Of a DNA stretch of 64,000 bases, positions 9,640 through 20,596 are shown one piece after another. The position numbers were made by a program, and so were the translations under genes. The number at the start of each line of letters is the position of its first letter. Position 1 is the stretch's first letter. Under the pieces are notes generated by a model that saw nothing but the letters and a program-made list of their open reading frames with translations, did not search any database and was not told where the DNA came from. This stretch comes from Anadara kagoshimensis (Eukaryota; Mollusca; Bivalvia; Arcoida; Arcidae), in the NCBI GenBank assembly GCA_021292105.1, contig CM037869.1, positions 36,831,835 through 36,895,834 on the forward strand. The letters are read 5' to 3'.

Positions 9640-10640
9640 ATGAGACACAATATTGACTGTAAATTGTTATTTTGTTATGTATCAAAATTCGGTGTCTCTC
9701 CATTGGTGTTAGATATTGTAATATTCTTTATATAATTGGCTGGTGCCCCGAGGATATCACCAACTCAGTAGGCAATAATTTCGTATTATTGTCAGAAATA
9801 TACTATAATTGTCTAAATTTCCTGCAAGTTAAAATTTATAATTTCTCAAAAACTAAGGTATACTCCCTCATGCAAAGTATTTCCTTAGCTTAATTTGGTA
9901 AAATATATTTTGGTCCTTTGGGTAGCTTTTCAACATCTGCAAAATAATTTTGGTTTCATAATTTTGGTCCAAGCACTACTGATGAGGAATTGTATTCCGA
10001 AACGTCCGTCTAGTGCTGTAAAATTAAAACTAGTATAATATGTAATTTGTAAATATCATCAAACACAAAATTGACTGTCAACTGTTATTTGAAATTATCG
10101 AAATTCGGCGTCTCTCCTTTGTTGTTAGATATTTAAATATTGTTTGTATTTCATACGCAAAATCAGTTTGTAAATATCATCAGACACAAAATTGACTGTC
10201 ATTTTTTATTTGAAATGTATCAAAAGTCGGTGACTTTTCATTGTTGTTAGATAATTACATATTCTTAATATATTTTACGTAAAATCAGTTTGTAAATTTC
10301 ATCAGACACAAAATGGACTGTAAATTATTATTTGAAATGTATCAAATTTTGGTGTCTTTCCATTGTTGTTACAAAACTTACATATTCTTAATATATTATA
10401 CGTAAAATCAGTTTGTAAATATCATCAGACACAAAATTGACTTTCAATTGTTATTTGAAATTCGGTATCTCTCCATTGAATAAGTAAATATAGGAATAAA
10501 TCTATTTTAACACATTAAATTTGAGGTGTTTATATTTATTTTTATACGTAAAATTAATTAGTTAATATAATGAGACACAAAATTGACTGTCAATTGTTAT
10601 TTTGTAATGTATCAAAATAATATCAAAATTTGCTGACTGT
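9640..10640 (+). repeat. ~120-bp minisatellite in intron 1 of LRR-B
   Basis: Units start near 9640, 10052, 10170, 10291, 10410 and 10567. Each has 'acacaaaattgactgtcaa', 'ttatttgaaatgtatcaaa', 'ttcggtgtctctcc', 'attgttgttagat' and 'acgtaaaatcagt'. The first unit is interrupted by the 9738-10045 insertion. Copy 2 has the counterpart at 54228-54970. Confidence 0.85.
9738..10045 (+). mobile_element. Copy-1-specific insertion containing 'repeat X'
   Basis: In copy 2 the flanking minisatellite unit is continuous ('ttctttatataatatacgtaaaatc', about 54310-54340). Here it is broken by about 300 bp that ends with the repeat X core ('ctactgatgaggaattgt', 'ccgtctagtgctgtaaaat'). It marks repeat X as mobile after the duplication, unless it was precisely lost from copy 2. 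Confidence 0.65.
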
Positions 10641-10894
10641 CCATTATTGTTAGATACTTTACACTGGAGTTTAGCCTCTCCGAGACCACCTGCACAGCGG
10701 TACGATCCACAGAACAAGAGATTCAAAAACTTTAAATGAAATATACAGCTTACTTCTGTTTTCACGTGTATTTTTTTCTAACAAATTGAACGTTTTGTTT
10801 TTTATTTACCAGTTTGATTCAAAGTAAAACAATTAAATGCAAATGAGTTCAATTGTAAATAAAAAATTATTTAATGTTTTATTAATTTACACCA

Positions 10895-11004
10895 TTGTTT
10901 TTATTTATTTATTTATTTATTTATTTATCGATTTTTTTTGTTTAGAAATAAAGAATATATCAATAAATAATAATAATTATAATAATAATAATAATAATAA
11001 TAAT
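10895..11004 (+). repeat. (ATTT)n and (AAT)n microsatellites
   Basis: 'atttatttatttatttattt' at about 10900-10927 and an AAT run at about 10966-11003. Reading frames through them give Asn or Ile runs only. Copy 2 has shorter versions at 55215-55305. Confidence 0.9.
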
Positions 11005-11639
11005 GACTTAATATTAATCAAAAATAAGCAAACCCGTGTCATTACTACTACAGGAAAAACAAAATGATACAAATGATAAGTCTTAACTTTAACTTTAATA
11101 TAAAAATGATGTATAATTTCTAAGGGCAGAAGGATTGAAACATAAATCAAATCATTGTTAAGATCTATTTATATGTCATCCTATTGGCTTAGAAACCGAT
11201 AAACATATGCAATAAATAAATAAATATTAAATATTAAAACATGACACCGGGAAAAAATAAATAGCCAAATTGCTATTGACCGGAGATTTGATGTTAATTA
11301 TTATAGTTAAGGACTTTTTAGTGGGTGTATATTTTCCGACGTTGACTAGAAAAATAAATATTGACTCGAGTGATATTATTCAACAAAAGATACAGTAAAC
11401 TTAAAACATTATTGTATAACGTAAATATTACTAGATTTGTTTTAACTTTGCACAACACTGCCGTTTCAGAACAAGTATTATCTGGGGGTTTTTTTGGTAG
11501 GAGAATCATCTGTTAAACTGGCCACACCGGTAACATGTTAAAAATTCGGATAAATAGCCAAAATTGTCAAAGCGTTATTACAATCGTTGAACGTAGATTT
11601 TAATAAAGTTTCGGACAGATTGTACATTTCAGATGATGT

Positions 11640-11945
11640 AATCAAAAACAAACATACTTATCCATTTCCGAATCACAATCCAGGAGCAAAGTAAAAACTT
11701 TGGAACTGACAAGTTAGGTTAGACACGTGAACTTCCACCAGGTAAGTGAGGCCGGGTGCTCCGGAAGGGTAAGCACCTCCTGTTTAGATAGCTACACCCG
11801 TCACGTGTGTAATCAAAATTGTGTGAAAGGAACATGGAACTATGAGACGTCAAATATATCCAAGGCAATCCTGGACACAGAGACATCAAACTTATCAACA
11901 ATACTGTGATGACGGCCTTAAAACTTTTTGAGGGCCTTGATAAGT
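11640..11945 (-). mobile_element. RT-element 3' fragment, present only in copy 1
   Basis: Copy 2 reads straight through the site: 'cagatgatgtaat' joins 'ttatgatacttacac' at about 55890. The inserted sequence is a well-preserved antisense copy of the family 3' end ('gcaccggc'-type words, 'cacgtgtgtaatcaaaattg'). Near-duplicated 'gatgtaat' and 'gatttataat' may be the target-site duplication. It lies in intron 1 of LRR-B. Confidence 0.75.
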
Positions 11946-12639
11946 GATTTATAATTACTTACACTTCCAAAATCGTGTTTATGCCCCGTAATCCATAATA
12001 AATTGAAAGTTATTTCTTATATTTACGATATTTACCGTTCATATTCTTGCTTAGAATTTACATATTTTGAAAAAAATACTGCTTTTTATTCATTTCCACT
12101 GGTTTTGTGAGTGAAAGAACGGAGCCATTCATACTTTAAGAGCAATCGAGCTTAGGGAGAGATTGACAAGGCAATTTAATTTGTGGTTTTCAATAAGTTT
12201 ATGTAAAACTAAAAACCATCGATCTTAAATAATTTATTAAATAAAACAAATTTAAGTTTTAGAGAGTATATTAGAAAAACACCCGACTTTTTATTTTATT
12301 TGTCTAAACGTATAGTTTAAACAATACTTACAAGACATTAATTAAAGAAACTCAGAAAGGAAATCTTGTTTTTTTTAGTTTCTTTTGAAATTTACTATAT
12401 GAAAAATAACAGTATCGTCTATGCGTGTGACAATAATATCTGTGTGAAATTAAACAAGAGTAAACAGTAGGGTAAACATGTAACTTGTGTGATCTTAAAC
12501 TCCAGATTCAGTGTTTCTAGGTTTAATATTAGCGCGGCCATTTCTTACCTTTTGAGGGGCAACCCGTAGGGTAGGAATCTCCAAACCCCTCGGAAGAAGA
12601 TGATTATATATTAATACACCCTACAATAAATGTTCTAAA

Positions 12640-12790
12640 TTGCACATGTGGTGAGTGCAGCTTGCTAAACAGGGGGTGCTTACCTTCCGCAGCAACCGGC
12701 CACACTTCCCTGGTGCAAAATCTTTTCTTTGCTTCTGGATTTTGATTCGACATGGGTTAGTATGTTTGTTTTTATGATTACATAGCATCT
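12640..12790 (+). mobile_element. RT-element 3' terminal fragment, sense orientation
   Basis: 'gtggtgagtgcagcttgcta', 'ggtgcttaccttccg', 'ccacacttccctggtg', 'tttgcttctggattttgatt' and 'gttagtatgtttgttttt' follow the 3' end of the family. It is in LRR-B intron 1 and is shared with copy 2 (56485-56640). Confidence 0.75.
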
Positions 12791-13030
12791 TGAAGTTGTT
12801 CTTTAAATGGAATATAAATTTCTTTTCCCCATGAAAAAAAAGTTCTCTAATTTAAACTTATCAAGTGATTAATTTCAACGTTTAATCGTGTAAAGAATTT
12901 GTTTTTACTGGTGTTGTTTTGTTCGATTTTCAAAAAAATGATGATGATGCGCTTATGATATTGAACAGAGTGTTGTTTTTTAAAAGAACATTGCAAAATT
13001 TAACTACATTTGTTTTTTTTCCCTTTTCAG

Positions 13031-14404
13031 ATGTTTCCTGTACTATTTACCATTTCAATTCTATTAGCGAGCTCGTATACCCAGTGTCCATCAATTTGCC
13101 AGTGCGCCAACAAGGAAATAAACTGCAATGGTCTAAGACTGTCCAGTGTTCCATCGACTTTACAACTATTTAATTTTGATAAGCTGGATTTAAATAATAA
13201 CAACCTTACAATCATAGGACCAGATGCTTTTGCACCGTTTGGTGTTAAACAAATTTTACTCAGCAACAACTATATAACTTATATCGACATCAATGCCTTT
13301 AGAGGACTAGAAGACAAAATTGAAAAGCTTGATATTAGCAATAATCAGCTAACGTCGTTACCATCTGCGCTTAGCCACTTAAATACATTGAATTCCCTAG
13401 ACGTTAGCGGTAATCCTATTCCTGCCAGCGGTTTTACAGATCCAATCATGAGGGCGATTGGCAATACGCTAACAAAATTTGTCTTCGGACATCAACATGT
13501 TCTTACGAGATGGCCTACAAGTACAAGCCATTTTCCACGTTTGACTGACTTAGAATTAAATGGAGCGAACATCAATTACCTTCCACAAAATTCCTTCCAT
13601 TCTTTTGAAAGCACGCTTACAAATTTGACAATAAAAAACACGAAAATGGCGACCGTACCGCTCGGTTTATCTCGCCTTCCAAGACTGGTTGAATTCCATT
13701 TTGATCACAACCACGAATCTGGCGATTATGGTATCATAGAACAATCATTTGTCGGGCTTTCAAAGCTTCGTACATTGAGCCTTCGAGATAACAATTTAAA
13801 TAGATTCCCATTCGTACTTAAACCTTTGGTCGAGTTGAACGATCTGAGTTGGATGATAATGGACTTCTCGTTATTAGCGATGAAGCTGTCAAGTTTATCA
13901 ACAACAGCAAATACATAATCTGAGACTTGTCAACTGTTCCCTGGACAGAATTCCCGGAGCTATAACCGGACGGAACGGAAACCTTCAACATCTACAATTA
14001 CTCGATTTCTCTAAAAATAACATCAAAAGTCTCGACAGGAGTGACCTGCAGAATCTCCACAGCCTCCAAACTCTGTCTCTTGCTGGAAATAAAGAACTTC
14101 AATACGTATCTGACAGCGCGTTATCAAACCTGCCAAGCCTTGAAAGGATCGATCTCTCGGACACACATCTTCAAACCGTACCGGATGCGCTTAAAAACAT
14201 TCCAAGATTGAATTATCTTAACCTTCAAACGACGACATTGAATGCACTTGTGATCTTGTAGATTTTAAAATTCGAGTCGATTCGACACCATTAGGAAGTG
14301 GTCAGATACTCGGGAACTGTGCTACAATTTTTTCGAACATTCGACATTATATCGATAGGTTTGTTGTCAATTGCCCAGAGTATATAAGGAAACATGGCCG
14401 TTAA
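13031..14404 (+). CDS. LRR-B: secreted leucine-rich-repeat protein, main exon, three -1 frameshifts
   Basis: Opens after the acceptor 'cccttttcag' with MFPVLFTISILLASSYTQC, a clear signal peptide. The LRRNT cap is CPSICQCANKEINC, followed by LRRs. Against the intact LRR-B' the frame breaks at three shortened runs: TT at 13849-13850 (TTT in B'), AAA at 13909-13911 (AAAA in B') and AAA at 14227-14229 (AAAA in B'). The literal product stops at 13918 after about 296 residues. With the three losses discounted, the sequence matches B' almost codon for codon through the LRRCT cap to TAA at 14402-14404. Because all three lesions are one-base contractions of homopolymers, sequencing or consensus error is as likely as real inactivation. 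It is divergent from LRR-A, with which it shares a long identical tract. Confidence 0.88.
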
Positions 14405-14559
14405 TTTCTACTTTTAATCAATGTTTTCCAATTATTACAATTGCAGATAGAGACTTAAGTCTTTGAAAGGAATTAACTATATCAAAAAAAAAATTCATAA
14501 TTCATTGTAAGATGCCAATTTATTTGATTCTACATTTTGCATTAGCCATTTACTATGTC

Positions 14560-14565
14560 AATAAA
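14560..14565 (+). terminator. Poly(A) signal of LRR-B
   Basis: AATAAA about 155 bases after the stop, with a second AATAAA near 14587. It is conserved in copy 2 at 58416. Confidence 0.6.
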
Positions 14566-14699
14566 AATGCGTTTGATTATTTTCCCAATAAATGTAAATT
14601 AAACTTATTCGTGTTTTGTTAATCAATGGTCAGTGTTGCAGTGACTAAAGTACTTTAACCAATACGTCTACAAAAGGTCAATAATGTAAAGCATTATAG

Positions 14700-14945
14700 A
14701 TTTTTTTGGTGAAGGCGCATTCACGGTGTATTTTCAGATGGTGGAGTTGAGTAGTGATAACGTCCCTGTCAAGAATATTTCACATAAATTGAGACGTCGC
14801 CAGCTATAGTTGAAGGTGCAGAAATTTTGCATGTGTGCTCCACTAGTGGCATTATACATCTGGGTTCTTTATCGTGTCACGGCAATGTTCCTATATGAAA
14901 GAAACCCGACTTTTTTTTTGCAATGCCGAATACTTTGCTAAATAG
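14700..14945 (-). mobile_element. Mollusc-type SINE in antisense
   Basis: The plus strand reads 'aacgtccctgtcaagaatat', 'ttcacataaattgagacgtc', 'gccagctatagttgaagg', 'tctttatcgtgtcacggc', 'gaaagaaacccgac', the reverse of the SINE body at 8890-9200. Copy 2 (58560-58690) lacks about 140 bp of its middle. Confidence 0.7.
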
Positions 14946-15379
14946 TCCAGTCACTCTCAGTTTGACCTCCAACTAATTGCAACAGAATTTTTTTACTGAA
15001 TATGTTTTTGTATACATAAAATGTTTATGGTAAAATTCTAAAAAATCTAATAGTGGAAAGCAGTTTTTAGGAATTTTAATTTCTTATTTGGGTATGCTAT
15101 TGAAAAGGAAGATAACTCTTGTAATACAGGTGGTATTTCAGTCCCATTATATTGTGGTCGATATAAGGCTCAAAGTACAAAGTTATCTCCCTTTTCTATA
15201 GAAAAGTCTTTTCAATTTGACAAATTTAATTGAAAAAGCAAATTTCTCCTGAATTAAAATTGTTTGAATTTTTATGCTGAATAATACCTTTCCCGAAAAC
15301 AATCACATAAAAATATTTTCTGTTGCAATTACTTTGAGGTTTGACTCTATTTATCGAAAGTAGAAATCAGTTCTCTAGT
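14946..15379. other. Intergenic, AT-rich, no feature seen
   Basis: Shared with copy 2 (58690-59100). No gene, inverted repeat or recognisable element was found. Confidence 0.5.
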
Positions 15380-15780
15380 AAGTGTAAGTGGCCTCCCACC
15401 TCCAAGTTTGAATCTAGTGTGAGAAATATTGTAAGTTCCCTTACCGAAATTTAACGATGATTTATAATAGAAAATAGCAATAAGAACTTTTCCAATTAGA
15501 AGAGGTAACCTCTCGCGGCCTGAGCTCGAACTCCACTCGAGAACAGCATAGCTTGAGAAAATTAGTCAGTTTGCTGGCCGAAGAATCATTAGCTGTTCTT
15601 TTAGCAATGTTTATAATAGAAAATAGCAATTAATAGTTTTATATTTAGAAGAAGTAGCCTCGCACATCCAAGTTCGAATCCCACTCGAACACAGCTAGAA
15701 AATTTGTCAGTTCTCTTGTCGGAGATCAGTGAATTAGTAGTTTTAAACAATGTATTGACAATTTCAAATAAAAACGGGTC
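15380..15780 (+). repeat. Three tandem tRNA-like units (~125-140 bp)
   Basis: Three successive copies of 'gaagaagtagcctc' ... 'ccaagttcgaatcccactcg' ... 'aaatttgtcagttctct'. The B-box-like words are at about 15408, 15530 and 15672 and the first two are damaged. It looks like a tandemly repeated tRNA-derived SINE head. Copy 2: 59100-59520. Confidence 0.6.
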
Positions 15781-15859
15781 CATGAAGAAGCAAATTTAAA
15801 AAACAAACAGTACAGAGCAATACTAGGGCCACTAATAATTAAATAATGACTACTAAAAT

Positions 15860-16145
15860 CAGTCTCTGATTTCAATGATGTTCAGGTGGATGGTCCTGAA
15901 TTCAATGAGAAATTTTGATTGTTACCCAGTCGTATTCAGGCGAACGGTCTCTGAAATCAATGACAAAATAGTTCCCAGCGGTATCTAAATAAACGGTCTC
16001 TTAATTCAATGACAAAATAGTGCCCAGTGGTATCAAAAACCGACGGACTCTGATTTCAATAACAAAATGACACCAAGCGGTATACATTCTCTGATTTCAG
16101 TGACAAAACGGTACCCAGCCGTATACAGACGGGCGATCTCATTAG
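15860..16145 (+). repeat. ~50-bp minisatellite, about six units
   Basis: The repeated pattern is 'cggtctctgatttcaatgac' then 'aaaatggtacccagcggtat'. Units begin near 15863, 15943, 15990, 16040, 16090 and 16110, with unequal decay. Copy 2: 59595-59885. Confidence 0.7.
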
Positions 16146-16149
16146 AGAA

Positions 16150-16834
16150 GCCCCAGTGATAGAGACTCTAACAGGTTTATAATTGATTAAAAGAACATCC
16201 CAAAACACAGTGGTCATGACTTTGCCAGCTGATGGTTGGGTTTTGAATTTCTTTGGTGGGGGTTGAGCCAGGGTTCTTTCATTGCATGGACTCTTTTTTT
16301 TTTTTTTTTTTTTTTTTTGGTTTCTGGGTCACAATGATGAATCCATGTTTCATCACCAGTTACTAAATGTAAATGGAAGCTCTCCGGGTTATCAATATAA
16401 ATGCCAAGAAGCTCCCGACTTTGATGGTGTCTTTGGAAGCGATTCTGCACATTAAAGTTTCTGGGGACCCATCTTGAGGATACGTTTGACATCTTAAGAT
16501 GCTCGATGATAACCGTGTATACACTTCCATGTGAAATGTCACACTCACTAACTATGTTATCAATCCTAATTCGACGATCATTCATGATGAGGGTCTCCAC
16601 AGACGTGACGATTTCCTTTGGGATGGCATCAGCTGGTCGACCTGACCGTGGGTCATCCATTGGTGAGGTGCGCCCACGTTTAAATTCAGCTGACTTTTTT
16701 GCCATTGTGGAATAGGCAGGACCACTGTCACCGTACACCTCGGTCATTTGCCGGTGACTTTCTTTGGCATTTGATCCCTATACTGTGAGGAACTTTATTA
16801 CTGCCCTAAACTCAACATTTTGATTTTCCATCAT
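16150..16834 (-). pseudogene. Dead mariner (Tc1/mariner DD34D) transposase, 5' half
   Basis: The minus strand gives a mariner-type transposase start (MENQNVEFRAVIKFLTV at 16831 downward), then an in-frame TAG. The N-terminal helix-turn-helix region follows (SAEFKRGR, DDPRSGRP), then the first catalytic Asp in VTGDETWIHH. After DPETK a run of about 27 T on the plus strand (16292-16318) inserts a poly-Lys stretch and shifts the frame. The reading resumes as VHAMKEPW and KVMTTVFWD but lacks the rest of the catalytic domain, including the other acidic residues, so it cannot be active. The copy 2 version has different lesions. Confidence 0.88.
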
Positions 16835-16839
16835 TGCTT

Positions 16840-17480
16840 GATGGTCACCAACTTTGAATGCTTTTGAGAATTACACAAATATGTTGTGACAAATAAACTT
16901 GATATGTTTAAAATGGCGGAATGTCGTGTTGTCTAAATAAGTAAAGAAAATGTGTGAAAATGCTTGGCTGAATACGCTGTTTTGTGAACTTTCTGACTTC
17001 CCTTCGTAGTAGGGGAAAAGTATTCAGGCCAAAATGTACCTCTGTAGACCTTTAGACTGTTATCCCTGTCATTTAACATTATTTGTCAGGGTACGTCATG
17101 TGCGCAGAATAGTGCATCTAGTATCTAAGTTTGACATAAGTGCGGTTTCAAAGATGTCAACATACACCACCGGGTTAAATTGCAAAGAAAAACACAAGAA
17201 TTTAGTGCTAAAATTAGGTAACTAATTTGCCCCCAATATTTTTAAAGGTTTTAAATGCCAGTGGAATTTTATCCCTTTTGCTCTTTATTCATGTTATTTG
17301 ATTCTTTGTATAAAACCAGCTGATCATAAAGGCCACTTTTCCTTTCCCTGGGTGGCTATTTTACACAGGTTTGACTATAGTCCTAAAATATTTGTTAATA
17401 ATGAAATCCAATTCAATTACTCTCTCGTTTAGTTTAGGAAGCATAATTAACAGATAATACCGTTGAATGTATTTTATTCT
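16840..17480. other. Intergenic; end of a TCAAACCTGT MITE near 17320-17390
   Basis: No gene is seen. 'gggtggctattttacacagg' then 'tttgactat' at about 17350-17390 is the antisense of the inverted-repeat end seen at 38945 ('cagtcaaacttgtctataaa'). Shared with copy 2 (60570-61230). Confidence 0.4.
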
Positions 17481-17489
17481 TAATGACGC

Positions 17490-18310
17490 TTTGTCATTGG
17501 CCGCGGTGGCCTTGTGCTAAAAATTTTGGCATTCAAACTTAAGTCGTCTCATTGCTGTGCGTTCGATATCAGTCAACTGCAAGTGACGTAAAAAAACATT
17601 CAGTCAACCAATCATCTTATTACCTTGGGTCGCCGTGACATAGTGGTTTACACATAAGCCTTCAGACCAAATACGTTCAACATTCAACCAAACAAATTCT
17701 TTATCGTGAGCAGCGGAGTGGTAAAGACGTTGTCGGTCAAACACAATACGTCTAATTGCTGTTGGTTCGACCCCGTTCGACCGCATATGACATAAAACAT
17801 CATTTAGCCAACCATCTGTCCTAGTGGTAAAGACGTAAAGCCACTGATACCAAGGTATCTTAACGTCGTGTATTCGATCCCTGTCGAGGTCGATCGCAAG
17901 TGACACAAAACATAACCAAACAACCATTTTTTTAATCTTGGGCTGTGATGGCCTAGTGTAAAAATATAAAGCCTTCAAACTCAAGGCGACTCAACGCTAT
18001 GGGTTCGATCTCGGTCAACGGCAATTGACAAAAAACAACATTCAACCAATCAGATTTTTTTATATTTATTCGCGATAGCTTAGTGGATAAGACGTTAACA
18101 ATATAACCTATGACATGTCAGCGCAGCGAGGCCGATCTCAAGTAGTGTAAAATAACATTTGACCAACCAATTTTTGTTATATTGGGCCGCTGTGTCCTAG
18201 TAGTTAAGACGTGAGTCTGAAAACTAAAAGCGTCTTACATTGTAGGTTCGAAATCAAGTGACATTAAATTAAACAGCATGCAACCAACCAACATTTAATC
18301 TTGAATCAAA
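17490..18310 (+). repeat. Tandem array of ~135-bp tRNA-derived SINE units, about six
   Basis: Successive units have an A-box-like 'gtggcctagtggtaaagacg', a B-box-like 'ggttcgat' or 'ggttcgacc', a body 'cggtcaactgcaagtgacat' and a tail 'aacattcaaccaaccaatc'. The units near 17500, 17640, 17700-17830, 17940, 18070 and 18190 all deviate from each other, so the array is old. Copy 2: 61230-62020. Confidence 0.7.
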
Positions 18311-18319
18311 ACTTTATTG

Positions 18320-18795
18320 CGTATAGTATTTGACTTCCAACAAAACATTGTTAACTGTCTTATCTTATCGGATTTTAAGAACGGTAAACTTCAACAGGAG
18401 TGACAAGGAACTACAGAGAAATTAACCCAAAGTCCAAAATCAAAAGGATTCCAGCGAGGTATATATTTTCAAGCTTTTTTCTCGCTTTCCAATAATTTTT
18501 GGAACTCTTTCATTATTTTTTTCATTCTGTTATATACAAAATGAAATACATATTTATGAACATGAGCAACTTCAGCTCAGAATTTCAAAAAGTTATAACA
18601 AGGTACTTATTAAATTGATAATATTATTATCAATGCGTCTTAACATTTGGTTCATGGTTGTACATATAGTTTTATATTTTGCATTTTTATTTCTACATGT
18701 TTATATTAATAATATGTAACCATTCATGTTGGTGGGCCTTATGTAAGATTGATTCAATCCAAACAAGCAACCCTCGAAATATAAAGTCATAAATA
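18320..18795. other. Intergenic, AT-rich, nothing recognised
   Basis: Shared with copy 2 (62030-62490). No gene or element seen. Confidence 0.5.
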
Positions 18796-18805
18796 TTATT
18801 ATAAC

Positions 18806-18836
<31 letters not shown>
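18796..18836 (+). repeat. (TTA)n microsatellite
   Basis: A pure TTA/ATT run. Copy 2 (62490-62553) is longer and has one TTG interruption. Confidence 0.95.
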
Positions 18837-18838
<2 letters not shown>

Positions 18839-18989
18839 ATGTATTGGTACAATATGTTCTTTGTAATATTGAAATGTAGTGATGGACAGGCCACTGGTTT
18901 TAAAACACCTAAAATCACAAATGTTCGTGTGAGGTTTAACTTGGTATAATAGATTTAAGTCCCATTTTTTTCATTTGGATTTCAACTAT

Positions 18990-19075
18990 GTCGGTACCAG
19001 CATTAGTACTACTGATGAGGATTTTTATTCCAAAACGGTCGTCTAGTGCTGCATAATTAAAACAGTTTTTATGGT
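18990..19075 (+). repeat. Dispersed 'repeat X'
   Basis: 'gtactactgatgaggattt' then 'ttccaaaacggtcgtctagt' 'gctgcataattaaaac' matches the repeat X core. Copy 2: 62720-62805. Confidence 0.6.
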
Positions 19076-19134
19076 AAATTCATCTTTTTTCATAAACACT
19101 TCATAGTTCATAAACAACGCGTTATTTGACTTGG

Positions 19135-19500
19135 CCTAATAAAAACAAACATAGTAATCCATGTCCGAATCACAATCCAGAAACAATGTAAAAACTTTAG
19201 AACTGACATGTTAGGTTAGACACGTGAACTTCCACAAGGGTGCTCCGGAAGGCTAAGCACCTCCTGTTTAGCTAGCTACACCCGCCACGTGTGTAATCAA
19301 AATTGTGTGAAAGAAACAAAGGACGACAAATATATTCAGGGCAATCCTGGATACAGAGACAACAAACTTATCAACAATACTGTGATGACGGCCATAAAAC
19401 TTTTTGAGGGCCTTCATAAGCCGAAACTTGCAATATCACTGAGTTAACCATTTATTTGCCAGCGGCCTCCTTCGTTGTACAACGGATTTTACCTATTCCA
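19135..19500 (-). mobile_element. RT-element 3' fragment
   Basis: Antisense copy running from 'catagtaatccatgtccg' to 'ccagcggcctccttcgttg'. About 20 bp around the 'gggaagtgaggcc' word are missing, the same deletion as in copy 2 (62865-63220), so the deletion predates duplication. Confidence 0.8.
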
Positions 19501-20596
19501 AGGACGTCATATAAGTAGAATGGCTCGGGTGATCCAATATGTAGAACTCATACCGCTCCAGTAGATACCATATTGCCATTAAATTAAAGAAATTTGTGTT
19601 TTCTCCTTATTTATAGTTCTAGACCCAGTTGTTTAAGGCTTGATTAGTTTAATCAATAATTAACAAAAATTAATAACATCGATAAAAATCTAGACATCAG
19701 TATGCAACTGATACTTTTATTACAATGTGCTTGAGTTTGATGATATTTTATTCATTTTCGATAATTTCAGCATTACATTCACAGTATATCTGAAATTTTA
19801 CAAAATTAAAATTTTGACTAATCAACTGATTAAACTAATCAAGCTTCAAATAACTGGCCCCTGTTTTCTTAGTTGCAATTGGCTGTTTATACACGCATGT
19901 CTCTATAAGCTGCAGGACAAGGAAAATGAATTAACGTCTTATACAATTTTATTTATTTATTTATTCATTTACTAGTATTTGTTGCTGTTGTTGTTGTTGT
20001 TCAAAATATACCAATACTGCCCAATAGCTATCTAAACTTATATCTGTGATAACTACACATATTTTATCGTTTTCGGCATTTTTCGGAGAAAAAAATGAAC
20101 CCAGTTATCTTTTAGGTTTAGAAAATTTCTAGAAAGATCTTTTTAAGTTTTAACTTTAATTTGCTATGGGGTTGTGATTTGAACTTGGGCTGTATGCTTA
20201 TGTAAGTTTATGTACACTTAAGCTATCTACAAACGGTATTCAATAGAATCTTCTAACGAATTTCTTACCTTAAAGTTGTATCAATTAAATATATAATTGT
20301 CTATATCTATTAATCTTTATTTAAAAGACGTAAATGCTTTTTGAAGTAATCATTTTTATGGTTTGGAAAATATTGTACAGAACTTTTACAACTGTCTCAT
20401 ATTTTAGGTACGTTGTATAAACAAGCTTTTAATGTTTGTAAGATATTGTATAGAGCTTTTATCGTGTCTCATATGTTTTAAAGGCAGGATCTCATACTTG
20501 TTTTTAAATGCCAAATATTTATATGTATTTTAATATTGTGTTTGATTTGTGTCAAGTTAATTAACTATTTTACTACTACTACCTACTCTATTTCAG
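19500..20596 (+). other. Upstream region of LRR-C, no gene
   Basis: AT-rich, with an ATTT run (about 19948-19970), a GTT run (about 19980-20000) and a ~75-bp imperfect tandem duplication (20360-20410 versus 20436-20485, sharing 'gtctcatat'). The first exon of LRR-C could lie here or farther upstream; I could not identify an ATG plus donor with confidence. Confidence 0.5.

Larger units (their letters stand above)
9544..13030 (+). other. Intron 1 of LRR-B
   Basis: A 3487-bp interval from GTAAGT (9544) to the acceptor '...ttttcag' (13030). It holds a ~120-bp minisatellite, a copy-specific repeat insertion, ATTT and AAT microsatellites and two RT-element fragments. The copy 2 counterpart is shorter (2727 bp) because it lacks two of these insertions. 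Confidence 0.7.
1..19709 (+). repeat. Segmental duplication, copy 1 (contains LRR-A and LRR-B)
   Basis: This block is colinear and in the same orientation as 45425-64000. Base 1 pairs with 45425, the LRR-A exon edge 6101 with 50799, the LRR-B exon edge 13031 with 56871, and 19615 with 63331. The offset shrinks from about 45.4 to 43.7 kb through indels. Genes, introns, minisatellites, SINEs and a dead mariner are all shared, so they predate the duplication. The left edge is outside the window. The right end of homology is unknown because copy 2 runs off the window still matching. Confidence 0.95.
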
